A DNA stretch of 64,000 nt. It comes from Brugia malayi (lineage: Eukaryota > Nematoda > Chromadorea > Rhabditida > Onchocercidae). The DNA lies in the NCBI RefSeq assembly GCF_000002995.4, contig NW_025062476.1, positions 4,397,001 through 4,461,000 of the forward strand, in the 5' to 3' direction. The notes under the pieces are model-generated. The model was not told where the DNA came from. It was given only the letters and a program-made list of their open reading frames with translations, and made no database searches. Of the stretch, positions 11,481-24,400 are shown one piece after another. The first letter of the stretch is position 1. The number at the start of each line of letters is the position of its first letter. A program made the position numbers and the translations under genes.

Positions 11481-14400
11481 GTAACTAAAGAAAGAATTGA
11501 ATTAGCTATCAGTTCTTTCCGCTTAGAAATTTGATTTTCAATTCAGTTTCTAAACGAAAAAAATAACCGAAATTTCTTGACATCCTCTATCTCTATAGTA
11601 ATATTTTTACAGAATTTATTATCGATGTCCAGTTTAGCTGTTCCATTTCAAATTTTGATCTATTATTACTAACATATTTGTTTACCAATATGAACAATTA
11701 TATTAAACAATGGAAAAGATTCTAAAATAATTTGTTTTCATTTTGCATCACAATATTTCATTTTATTTGCAATAAATTTCAAATTTCCATTAAAGGATTC
11801 AACTTTTTGATATGGTAGCTCAGTAAGACAAATTTTAAATTACTCTGAAGTTTTGTTTGTTTGATAGGAATTATTTAATGATGAAATGAATCAATGATGA
11901 TTGATGCATCAGATGATTACAATAAAAAAAGGAGAAATCTTGCATTAAAACAAAATCCCCTGTTAAGTGATAAAATTTAAATGAGTAGTATTTTATTTAT
12001 TAACATATTGGAAAAAAAAAAAAAACATACATATAAAATAATCTTTCATAAATATTTTATAAACAATAAAAATTATATTATATTATCATTATTCACTTAT
12101 TGTTTTCTTTTTTTTGTAAATTATTGAATTTATAATGTAAACTCGAAAGATAAAATGCTATCTATATTGAATTATTCCATAATATAATTCGCTAAAAGTG
12201 AAACCGACTAAATGTTTTTTTTTTTTTACAAAATAAATAAATGATTATATCCTAATTCAAAAAAAAAAAAATAAGTTAGTCCATCAAATTTATTGATTGT
12301 TTGTTTTGAATTTGTTGTAATGAATTGATTTAATTAATGATTTAAACAATAAAAAGTCGTAAACAAAACCAAAATTTTCTCTTTGGAAAACTGAATAAAT
12401 TCTTTTCCAATCATTCATTTATAATCCCATTTGCTTCATTTAAATATAATTCTAATGAACTTATATAGCATTAATAAATTACTTTGTTATTCCAAAGTAT
12501 TTATAACATCTGAATGTAGCGATCATATATCTAACAAAACAAATCTTTCAAACAGTTTATATTCGTTCTTCGTTTTTGAATATTTCTTCTCTTTTATAAT
12601 TTTAAGTTCTTCCGATAGTATCTTTAGTAAGTAAATTGAATGATACAATGATAAAATGACAGTATGATTTACAACTGTTCCATTTGTTCATTGTAAACTT
12701 GGGTTCGAAGAATTTAAATTGAAGCAATAAAAAAAATCAGTGAATCTGTTTGTGTTGAACTTTTGCTGTTATTTTCCATAAAAAAAAAAAAAAAAAAAAA
12801 AAAGAAACCATTTTTCAAATTATCGATAATCAAATTAAAAATACAATAATAAAAAGTGGAAAGATATATTCTAGCCAATGTTAATGAGAATGAAAAAATG
12901 AAATGAAAGTAAATTATTTATGAATTATTTTTTTTTTCGTGAAGAATCGAACGTTTTACACAAAATAAATATGTTATTTGTTTTGGACTACAAAAATAGT
13001 TTTTTTTTTTTCAACTTTAGTGACCTAATTTTTGTCATTTTTGTTGGTCTTTTATAAACATACTTGTAATAATTCATTGCCTACATAATATTTGCATAAA
13101 TTTTCACTTTTAATATTGTATATTAGAAATTCTCAAAATCTGATCACAAAATTGTTTATTCAACTTTCAGCATTTCTGATTGTTTTCTGATAGAATATTT
13201 TTTTTATGGAAATAATTTTGATGTAAACAAAAGTTCAAAATTTACATTCCAATAAACAAGTTCCAATGGAACAAATTATATTTGCATTTTGATTTGAGAT
13301 ATATTTTCATAAAAAATCACTGAAATATCATCCTTTGAATTAAACAATTATTTACTATTTGAATATTTAAAAAAAAAATAAGTTAAACTTTATAATCAGA
13401 GAAAAAATAAGCTAACATAGCTGATTAATTTAGCTTAGAATATTTACATTTTGTTCACATATTAATTAATTATCGAGAGAATTTGAATACTAAAGAAATA
13501 TGCAAATCATACCAAACATATTTATTAAAGAAAAAGGTTTCATTAGAATTCATTTAAAAAAAAAAGAACATTCATTGATTACTTAAAGATAAGTGATCAA
13601 ATTCTGTTCTTGATCACAATCCCACATAAATTTTATTTCACGAAGAATTCAAAAATATGCTTTCTGCTAATTAAACAAAATATAAACCTAAACTTCAGTG
13701 CACGAAATATGGCAAATTCTTTAAGAGAAATATTACTTCAAATTCGTTGTTTGTTTTTTAAATTAAAAGAAAAATTTTCAGTGTATTTATAAATATTTAT
13801 GATGGTGGTGTAGTATACAAAACCAATTAACCTAAATACATAATACAGATTTGTTTATTTCTTGTTTTCCAAATAATCAATGTCCGAATAATCCTGCGGG
13901 TTTAAACATGTTGACAATAGCGCCATCAGTGATACATCAGGAAACTTTAGAAATATTCATATCATACAGAAACGAATACTCCATTTCATTCTCGACAATT
14001 TTAAAATGCGAAAAGCGTGCAAAAGAAAATATATTACTCTCGCCACAAAGTTAAACTGCAAGAAATTATTCACTTCTTTTGAAGCAATAAAACAATATCT
14101 AAACAATTTTCAATCCATAATTAATAGACGACGATTAAAAGTTCAGAGGTATATTTCGGCAAACAAAAAGATGCGCAAAAGTCAAGTGCTATTATCAGAC
14201 TGTTGCAATGAATTTATAATGTTTTTTGTGATATTAACCTTCCGATTTGTTTTTCTCTTCATTCCTCATTCTCTATCCCATATTTCACAGAAGTGGCGCA
14301 AATGTATTAATGGTTAGCTATCTTGAAGATTCGAAGGTGAACATTTTGACAGGCGCTTTAGTACTATTTCCACAAATCAAAGTTATACATATAAAATTAT

Positions 14401-14576
14401 TAGCGAGAGAGAGAGAGAGAGGGATACTATTCGATTTAGCCAAGGTGGAAGGTTCATTAATGTATGTATGTTAATCAGCGCCAGAAGAGGGAGAATTGAG
14501 CAGCTTGATTAAACACCAACATTCTCTTTTCTATAAGCGAAATTCTAAAAGAATAGTAACAGAGTAGGTTTTTATT
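11481..14576. other. AT-rich intergenic region
   Basis: No supported gene. The sequence is very AT-rich with many A and T homopolymers, for example a 23-A run near 12780. A short GA repeat lies at 14405-14421. Open frames near 12431, 13610, 13851 and 14247 have no convincing splice or protein features. The 5' exon(s) of the ZP gene at 15116, including its signal peptide, may lie in the last kilobase. A hydrophobic ATG frame starting at 14219 (MFFVILTFRFVFLFI) ends beside a TTTCACAG and is the best but unproven candidate. Confidence 0.45.
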
Positions 14577-14830
14577 TTAAATTAATTTCAAATTATTTGA
14601 TGGATCAAATTTGATGGGTACCATTTCATTGATTTCCCAACGATAAGTTCCTTCTTTCAAAATATTGCTAAATTTCACTTGTTTTCGATTCCTGATACGA
14701 TCAATAATGATGCAATATCCGGAATTTCTCTTTATCGTATTACTATCACAACGGATACGAGCATTAGAACAGGAACCAACACTGGTAACTGTATATGTTA
14801 TTGGTACTTGTACTATTACTACTACGTAAA
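14577..14830 (-). CDS. Orphan terminal coding exon, unrecognised
   Basis: On the minus strand, an acceptor (CATCAG) at 14831-14832 opens about 84 codons to a TAA at 14577-14579, followed at once by AATAAA-like sequence. The product contains VPITYTVTSVGSCSNARI, CDSNTIKRNSGYCIIDRIRN and EGTYRWEINEMVPIKFDP, with normal amino-acid composition and three cysteines. It looks like the C-terminal end of a secreted or extracellular domain. I found no upstream partner exon on this strand between here and the ZP gene that overlaps it on the other strand. It may be the last exon of a nested antisense gene or a gene relic. Confidence 0.5.
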
Positions 14831-15115
14831 CTGATGTACCGTATATATGTTAATTAAATCGGTCGATGATAAAAGTCCATATCACTTTTATCGTTAACTT
14901 ATGGTTTTTAACTTCTCAAAAAAATCACTAGACAAAGATTTCAAAAATTTTTTTTGTTAAATTTTTAATTTATGTTTTTCTTTTGTTCGATTTATAATCA
15001 ATCTATCAGCTAATTTCTGTTGTCAAAATCTACGCAAATAAAAAGCCTACTGATATAAATCTTGCAATTAGCAAATCTAAAATTTAAGACAACAATGTCA
15101 TCATTTAATTTTTAG

Positions 15116-18100
15116 GAATGTTTTACGGACGGTTTACGATTACGTTTCGAACTGGAAAAGCCATTTTACGGACATATTTATGTGAAAGATTCCTTTATGT
15201 ATGAAAATTGTCATTTAGACTATACGTGGAATCCAACTGTTGGTTCATTTTACTTCAACGTTTTCTACAAAAGTGACTGTCATGTGAAATATGAGGTAGA
15301 AGTAATAAGTACTTATTTTAGGGCGGAAAAGTCTAAAAAGTTTTTTTGCTAAAAATAAATAATATGAGTTACAATTTTTAACTTAATCAAATGATTCGCA
15401 ATGAAAAAAAAAAAAAGAAAATTAAGTTATGAATAGAGTGAAATAACTTTTAATGGAATAGCATTAAACAATTGCAAGAAACGATCAGTTATCAGGTAAT
15501 TATCACCGTTTTATCATCCTTGCAGCGAGAACCATCAGGTATCAGTTATCAGGTAATTATCATCGTTCAGTATCACTATTTATTTCTTACACAAGCATAT
15601 AGAGCTTATAGTGTTAGCTGTTTCTATGAAACTGTCATCGATCCAAACATGCAAATCAGGTAAATTAGATCGGAGAGTGCTGTAATTCCGGGTTTATTTA
15701 CTTATTTACAGATCACTGGCAAATGGTATCGTCAGTTTCGACAAAATAAAAACAATTTAATTAATTCAAAAATTTGAAAAAAGTATAATAATATAATTTA
15801 GAGTTAAATACGTTTTTAAAATGAATCCGAAAGCATTGGGTAATCATTTGGACTTATTGTTCTGATGTCTATTATCATCTACTTTACTTCATTTTAAATT
15901 AAAATGAGTTTGAAGTAAGATTAAAATTTCTGTTTTAAATCAGTGGCTTAACGATGACAGAATTGGAAAACGAAATTACGACTAACTGTGCATACGATGT
16001 GCTAAATTCAATAAACGGTGAGTCGATAAAATATGCAAATGTTGGCGATCGGCTAATTCATAAATGGAGTTGTGAATCAGGTAAATTGAAATTACCGGTT
16101 TCTTGAATATCATAAGCTTTTGCTATGATTTATACCGACATCTAGAATTATCATAGCAGAGAATTTAATCATGATGATTGAACAATTTCTATGATTTCAG
16201 TTAGATTTTGATGAGTGGTCATTAGGGTTTATTTACTTTTCTTTTTGATCTAATCTGATTTATAACAAATTTTTTTAAAATTTTGTTTCCTTTTTTAATT
16301 TGTGTCAATTTCAGTCTTCTTTTCAAGTATAAATTAATGAAATAGAATTTATTTTCAGTCCATCTACTCTTATGCAAAAAATATTTCCGTATTATCTCAT
16401 TCAATCTTATTTTTCATAATTGGATAGGAGCTCTTTTTTTTTTTTTTTTTTGCTTTAATTTTATTAAAAATTGAAAAACTTGCAAATTTTTCCAGATGAG
16501 TACGGCATGCTTGTTCATTCATGTTTCGTTTATGAATCTGATAGTGACACTTTCCAGCTTGTCGATAATCAAGGGTAAACATTGATTTACTTAACTTACA
16601 GATTCCTACTCGTATTTTAAAATTTAAATTCGTTTAATTCTTTGTTCAGTGAAATCTTTTGATGTTAACTTTTACTAAAGCAAGAATAACTTACTTATCA
16701 GTAGTTTCACAAATATTACTTTCATATTCCATCAGGAAATAGCTTGAAAAAAAAAAAAGCTTTAATAAACTACATCGTTTTACATTAAATTTATCTATAC
16801 AATTCATAATTTTCTATGAAACTTTTTTTTTCACCGAAATTCTCAAAAATACTACAACTTTTCGTCATATTATCATATTAGGAACTGATCATATGATCAG
16901 TGATGATTTTAATTTGATTAAAAATATTTTCAGTTGTATCACAGATCATACATTAATGGATCCATTGCACTATAGTGATAGTCTCACAGTAGCATATTCA
17001 GTGATACCAGCATTCAAATTTGTCGATAAACTTACTATTCGTTTTCAATGCAAAGTGGCACTTTGTATTAAAGCGCAAAATGGCTGTGAAGGCATTTCGG
17101 TATTTCACTTTTTTTTTTTCTTAACATTCTATTCTAGCATAATTGTAGTGATATTATTTCTTAGAATATAAACTTTCTAAATATATCAATTTACTATGGA
17201 AAGGTTTTTAATTTTAATTTAAAAAAAAAAAAAAAGGAAAAGAAAAAACAGCGATTCTATCGTATCTTTGATAAAAAATACAAACATTGACTAATTCATA
17301 AATGCAAAATATAAGATTTATTAGATAAATATTAAACTTTAATATTTTGTTGTTTTTGTTTTTGTTTTTTTCAGCCACCCAAATGCGAATATCTTTCGAC
17401 CTTAACATCAATTTCTAAACATTCAATTTCCAAATCTCCTTCTCCTGTACTTTCAAATATTTTGCAATCTTCATTGCCTCGAAATATCGAATCGTTATGC
17501 GAGGGTATGGCACAATATAAGTTAATTATAGCTAATTTAGTATGCAAAAAAGCTTATCAAACTTAATAGATCGAATTATCATTATATTTTATTTGATAAA
17601 AGATGAAAAAACTTTGATAATAAGAATGACCAAGTGATCAGTTAATTTAAATATGTAATTAGTAAATTAGCATGCTTAAATCAGATTTTGGAATTTAAAA
17701 TTTTCAGATTTTGGAATTTTGAAAATAAACGGAACTTCTCTACGAATTACAGAAAATATAAAAATGAAAAATAAGGAAATGTTTGAATTATTGGTTTTTA
17801 AGATTTCTCCACTTACTGTTTTCTTTTCAGAGAACACTGAGTTCAATAGTTGCAGAGATGTTTTTAATGCCAATAAACGGAACTTCTCTACGAATTACAG
17901 ACGAAAACGTTTCCTGAATGAATCCCGGCTAGCAATGAATTCTCTTTTACGGAAGTCTTTTACTGAGACAAATTCTACTAATTTCACTCGTTTCACATTA
18001 GATATTCATACTGATCAGGTCACGAAATTTTCATATCAAAATGAATTCATTTCATTAACTTAATGATAACTTATTTGATGAGTGGATCAAAGACTGATTA

Positions 18101-18622
18101 GTGAATAAAATAAAATTTTATTATTTCATGAATTTACAGTCAAAATGATAAGAGATTATCATTGTAATTCAGTTCTAAAAAAAAGATGGCTAGGATCTTA
18201 AATTTTTAGTAATACATTAGAATTTGCCAGGCATAATAAGAAACGAAAAAAATTTGCATAAATTGGAAATTTTTTATAGAAATACCAAGATGGCAACTAT
18301 ATTCTTAGGTGAAAACAAGCAGAAACATTAATCGATCCAACACAATTAGCCTTGTTTACCTTGCATTATATATGATAATATGCAATAATCTAAATTGGAA
18401 ATTCATAAATCAAAATTAAAAACTTGATGAAAATAATAATTAAGAAAATATTTTCAGTTTGTGATTTTTGAACGTAACGAAATAACTCGAAGAAAATCTG
18501 CGAAAGTACCAAGCATTTCATACGAAGCATTAAAAAATGAAATTCTTTTGCAAACTGCAATCTTTGTTTTGCTTATCGGATTTATCGTAATTATTATTTT
18601 TATGCAAAAAATTTTGTTATAA
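15116..18622 (+). CDS. ZP-domain (cuticlin-like) transmembrane protein, 5' end unresolved
   Basis: Eight exons join in frame (393 codons with stop): 15116-15295, 15526-15659, 15944-16080, 16496-16574, 16934-17099, 17375-17504, 17831-18018 and 18458-18622. Exon 1 starts at the beginning of the zona pellucida domain (CFTDGLRLRFE, FYGHIYVKDSFMYENC), followed by QAYRAYSVSCFYET (ZP-N end). ZP-C then shows the paired cysteines and the diagnostic DEYGMLVHSCFVYES and IRFQCKVALCIK. A furin-type cleavage site (NYRRKRF) comes next, and a C-terminal membrane helix (TAIFVLLIGFIVIIIFMQK) precedes TAA, which overlaps AATAAA. Nematode ZP proteins of this layout are cleaved at the cell surface and polymerise into extracellular matrix or cuticle. 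The signal-peptide exon was not found. A second in-frame acceptor at 17707 could add exactly 41 residues to exon 7. Confidence 0.9.
15484..15567 (+). repeat. 27-bp direct repeat straddling the ZP exon 2 acceptor
   Basis: The 27 bases at 15484-15510 recur at 15541-15567 with one mismatch. The first copy is intronic. The second encodes ISYQVIIIV of exon 2, and the intronic copy reads ISYQVIITV in the same frame. Confidence 0.9.
17681..17901 (+). repeat. Nested direct repeats around the ZP exon 7 acceptors
   Basis: A perfect 30-bp repeat occurs at 17724-17753 and 17872-17901. A 16-bp repeat, itself containing TCAG, occurs at 17681-17696 and 17705-17720. The coding copy at 17872 lies just before the furin site. 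The upstream copy also sits behind a TTTTCAG acceptor. Confidence 0.93.
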
Positions 18623-21063
18623 TAAACGTACAACCGTTATAAATTGTGAAAAATATGTTCAGCAATGACAAATTTCAATAGATATTGTAATCTAGAATCG
18701 AATTTAAAAATAATTGAAATTCTTTCTTCTGTTATGGCTTTTTTTTCAGTATCGCTTTACTTTTATTAATATTTATTCAAAATCTATTGTTCCTTTTTTT
18801 CGACTTTTGAACTTCGCCATGGCTCCTAGTATTACTTCACCGTATTATTACCATTTAATTCGAATCGAAATTTTCCGTTTTTAACCTAATTTTGAATTTG
18901 TTTTTCAATTTATGAAAATTTCATCTCTTTTTTTAGTAAAAAATTAATTTCGCTTCGTTCTTTGTTCTTTTTATTATTTGATAAACTTTGAGGATAAACA
19001 TTTGGTATAATTTAAGTCTAAGTTTGTTGTAATTTTTCATATTATTATTACTATTTTTTTTTTTTGTTACTTGTCAAAATTGTTTGTCGTAATTATTTTT
19101 TTTAAGTTTAAGTCCTTTTTATTGCCTTATTTAATTTATCTTAACTTGTTGAAGTTTTTATATGAGATTGTCAACATTGTCAATATCAGGAAAAATATCA
19201 AATTTCTGCTGACCCAGCTTACCTGTTCTTAAGTCCTTTTTTCTCCAAGTTAATATAATATTAAATGTTTATATAATCGATATGTAATACTGAATATTTA
19301 TATAAGATTAAATCTATATAATATTAAATAGAATTAACAGTAATATTGCAACAAAGGAACTCATTCAACGGAGACTTCAATTATATTTGGAAAAATAAAA
19401 TTAATTTTTCCTTTATGAAAAGTATAGCTTTCCTATTTTGACATGCATTCATTCGATATGACATCATTTATATATATATATATATATGTTAAATTTGTGT
19501 CACACTTAAATTTCAATCGAAAAAGTTATCATCAGGTAAGTCTACATAATTGCTTATATGCTAATTAAGGTTTTCCAAAATTTTGCAAAATCACTTTCCA
19601 AGTTTGTTAGAAATGCTATTTAAACTGAAAAAGTATCAAAAATGAATTAACTTAAACTCATTTCAAAGTTTAATGCTAAGGGTTTCAATTCAAAAGTGAT
19701 AGCTCCAACCCTATTCACTGATATCTTTTCATCATTCACAAAAAAGTCATACAATTGGTTCCAAATTGTGATAGATTATGAATGATTTATGAGTTGTTAT
19801 TGTTTACTTTAAATGTATTCAAGTATGACATTACTTCTGGTGAAATGTAATACCAGGAATAATTCAAAGTGTTAAAGTATTTACAAGATACACTATTGAA
19901 GAAATTAGCTACGTTATCGGTATAAAGTTAAATTAGTTAATTCAAAATTTAAGATATTCACTTTTTAAAATTAAATGATACAATTAGTAGCAAAAGTATG
20001 TCATACTGAATTTAACAAAACAAAACTAAGTTTACTTCCTACAACTTTGGTCTGAGAAGGAATAAAATTTTAAGAATGGTGAATTGTTTTTTAAAAATGA
20101 TCTGAGTTTCATCATTTCAAACTGAAATATATCGTATTTCCAATTTTATCTATTTGCTAAAATCACTATTTAAAGTTCGAAGAAATTAGAATAGAAATTT
20201 TGGATCATAATTTGTTGACAGCTTTGTTATCTTCTATTCGTTTTATTTAGTTTTGTTTTTTTAACTTTTCATTGAAAGGAAAATTCTTTTGTTTATTCTA
20301 TTTGTTTTATTTTTCTTTCTTCCTGGCTTTACCATTAATTTATTTTGCTCATTCTTTTCTTTCATGAATTCCGATTACTTTTTTTTTTTTTTTTTTTATT
20401 TGAGTTCACCAATTTTCATTTCCATACTTTGAGTATTATTAAATTTATCATTTATAATTTTACGGAAATGAAATTGTTAAATAAGTATTGTTTTCTATAA
20501 GGCTCTTATGAATATTACCTTACTGTGAATATTTTTTATATTATTTAATTTTATCCATTTATATACTTGCACATGTATTTTAAATTTTCTTATCGCAACA
20601 TGTTAGATTAGATAAAATGGTGCTAAAATTTTAAATTGGTAAATATGTCGGATATCATTGATTTGTATTCCATAAACAGTTTCGGGTGATATGTTCTTAT
20701 CATGAAAATTACTGATATGATATATTTCTCTTCTTCCACTTGATAAAAACTTTTCTTTTTGCAGCATTTTTGTGTCAATTGAAATTTGTGAAAGTTATAA
20801 TTAGCAGAAGAGTGCAATAAGCACTATTATAAATGTAATAGTGCCAGTTTTTATCTTATAAGTACTAATTTATTTAATGTTATTGTGAAATCTTTTTAAG
20901 TATTATTTCATGTATAGGAAGAAGGTAATCCTTAACTGAATATTTTAACTCTATTCCGGAAGTGGTTGAGCCATATCAATCCGTATTCAATCCTGAAACA
21001 ATCTTATAATTTCAACTATTATGAACAACTCAACGAAGATTTGAGTTATTTATGTAATCAATT

Positions 21064-21460
21064 AAGACCCACATAAGGCAGTAGACTTAAGTTAAACTTC
21101 CTTATCCGCAAGTAAACTAAAGCATTTGGCATCCGCATGTACTATGTTGAGATTTCCGCAAGTAATGGACGCTACCGCCGCCTACGGAGGCACTTATTAT
21201 TCCGAGCAGTTAAATTGCGCTAATTTCTTTATCAGGCATTAAATGCACTGTGGAGAAAGAAAAGAGGATTTTTTATGTTTTGAAAGCCAACACTACTTGC
21301 CAATTTGGAAGAGAAAGATGGGAGAGAATGAATGCTTCAGGGACGTTCTGTCACATAATGTCGCAGATGCGTAACATCTAACCGACCGACAACATCATTT
21401 TACTCTTTTGCCAACCTACAATAAGGTACTCTGATGTGCAGCACAAAATATCCAAGGTCA
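21064..21460. other. GC-richer island with a 25-codon open frame
   Basis: Base composition changes visibly against the AT-rich surroundings (for example GCTACCGCCGCCTACGGAGG). On the plus strand an ATG at 21164 opens 25 codons (MDATAAYGGTYYSEQLNCAN and five more residues) to TAA at 21241. There is no donor after the GC-rich portion. It could be a first coding exon, a structured noncoding RNA, a promoter or an enhancer. Nothing in the sequence decides between these. Confidence 0.3.
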
Positions 21461-24400
21461 TTGATAATTTGCTTTTAAATTCATCATCATCATCTTATAC
21501 AGTTACTGTTATTATTGTTTACAAGTATGCTTTGATCATAATCTAATCTCATGCATTAATGACATTTTTGATAGTCATTTGAAAAAATTTTTCAAAAAAC
21601 TTTGTTTTACAATAAATTATTCAAAGATTTTTTCAAAACAATTTTAGAGATTTGAACTCAATCAGTGTTACTTATATATATATATAAATTTTAAACATGG
21701 AGTATTAATCGTATTATCCTAAAGTAATAAATCTTTTTGTTTGGGAAGGGAATATAAAAAAGTATGAGCAAAGAAAAAAAATTAGAAATATAAGGTATAA
21801 TGGAAAAATGAAACCAAAAAATTAAACTTTTGAAAATTGATCCATCCTTCTTCTTTTCACACCAAAGGAATTTTGCCTATTGGCTGAAGATGATCTCTCA
21901 TTACTCAAGATTAACTCATAATTCTATTTGATCTTTCTTTTACTACAATATACTGTTTAACTCTTAGATCGATATTTCCACTTGTATTTTTTGTTTATTT
22001 TTCATTTATTTTGGAATAAGAATCAAATAGTAAATAATTATTCTCGATATATATGTTGAGGTTTTGTACCTTTTTGTAAATCTAAGTTAATTCTCCAAAA
22101 ATGCTCTGTCATTTGCTTTATAATATCTATCAAATAATGATATACACAAAAATTCTGTCAAATAATAAAACTTTTTTTCAAAAAATGCAAAAATTTGCAA
22201 TTCTCATATCCAAAGTTCAATTATTTTTCTTTCTTGAATTGTAGAAATTTGATACTCAAAATCCAATTTCTACTTAAGAATATAAACTATAAAGAAGTCA
22301 CGTACGTCTTTCTCGACTCTGTACGTTTCACAGAATTTAAAGTTAAAATTTTTCTCTCTAAATTTTTTCTTTCGACAAGATGATAGTTCTCTTTAGAAAT
22401 GTAGAAATGATAATCTGATAACATAGTGTTTTGATAACCTCTACATTTCCAGTTTTTCCTTTATGAAACCATAATTAAATTCCTCTTTCTTGCTCTCTTC
22501 TTATCACTCTTTTATTTTATTCTTTCGATGGTTTAACTATCATCAAAAAATTTTTAACACTACCTTATATTGTTCTAATCTACTTTAATACTTAATTTTT
22601 GGTTTTAATTAATCATGTAATTTATATAATTTTATTTTTGAGAATTCATATGGCTGGAGAAGTTTTGCATAGATTTTATATTAATTCAAGGTTTAGTATT
22701 AGCCGTCACAATGTTTCTTTTTGAAACCATTGAACAGTGCATTATATTTTTTCCTGATTAAATCGTACAGAAAACTCTTCTGATTATCATTTAAATTGCA
22801 TATAGAATAGCTTTGGTTTGGACCAATTCATCATAATCTGTATGACTGAACTTCTTAATACTTTGGATTTCTTAATTTAATTAAGTTCCAAATAAGCAAT
22901 TAAGCAAAGAGATCAACTTGTTGCTGTTCAATTAAAATTTTTTCAATTTATCACTTATGAATAGAAAAATTCAAGTTTAGTTTAAAGCTTCTATATTTAA
23001 TAGTAATTTTTATAATAGAATATTAGCTTAAAATTATTCTCTTTCAGATCTCTTTTCTTCTATTTCTGACAGATTTTTACAGAAATAAACTGAATAAACA
23101 GGTCGAATTAATTGAATATATTGAATTAATTAAAACACTGAATTACTTAAATTTCATTGAAACTCTCTTATGTCTTTAATTTTCCTATAAAATTTATTGA
23201 AATTCTTATATGATAAAGGAATGCTATCTCTCCCTTTCTGTATAATAAAATTTTTTTCATTTTCTACACTTAGCAGTAATGGAATCCGAAATACTTCATC
23301 ATTTACACTTTCATTTATCAACATTCTTAACCACATTCCATTTATCAGCTCGTTATCACTTCCTTCTAATTGCTGATAAATATCTTTATCTTACAATCGT
23401 TACATCTTCAAGATTTAATAAAATAAACCGGTTTGTGATGTGCTATTTAGCTTAAAACGAGTATTAGTGACAATTTGGTTAAAATAATCTGAGCAAAAGT
23501 GTTTCATAAATTTGTTTTCTCTTTAATGCAGGTGGTGTTGTTATCACTTAACCAATAGTAATACTATCACTTCATTATCACAACTATTTCCTCACTTTTT
23601 ATCATTTATCTCAGAATATATTGCATTGGAACAATTATTGATCAGTTGAATTCAGCCAGAATTTCAAGTTTATTAAAATATAAATTTTCTAAAAAAGACG
23701 TTTACTTTTTTAAAAAATTTCGCTACTAAAGTTTATTTTTTTTTTTTTTTTGCTCAAATTCTCTAACACAAAATTTAAATGAAAAAAATCCAATTACTAT
23801 TTAGTGAATGCTCACTTTTTTAATAAAAACTGAAGTGGTAAACGGAACGAAAAGTCGAAATGTCAAAGTGCAATGAGCCAAAAGGTCTAAGTCCAAATCT
23901 TCTAAAGTATTAAATGTTACACATTTTTAAAAATTTAATTTATAGGTTTAAATACAACACATAGTGAGTATTTCTTCTTATAAGCGGTTCTTTTATCAAT
24001 TTTGAAATGGACGAACTAATTTCTAATTAATGCACATTTAATTTCCTCGTCAATGAATGATCGCAGCATATTCACTTTGTGCTCTGAAATTGAAATGTTA
24101 AAATATTGTAGTCTGCGATGAAAGAATGATCTACAGAAGATACTTTTAGCAAAGATGAAAAGATTGAAAAATGATAATCGATAAACTCTCTATTCGATAG
24201 TACTGATTGATAACTGTTGATAATGCACTAAAAGATTATGGAACTTTTACTTTGGAATTTAATTTGCTGTATTTGAATTTAAAAGCTTCGTTGAGTTACT
24301 ACGTAATCTATCAAATTTAAGTTATGCATGAAATTGTGCATAGAAATACATTGGAGACTAAATAAATATGTCAATATAATTAGATCACCAACAAATTGTT

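Noticed and set aside
12700..12730. GGGTTCGAAG, resembling a tRNA T-arm
   Set aside because: No acceptor stem, D-arm or anticodon arm can be folded around it.
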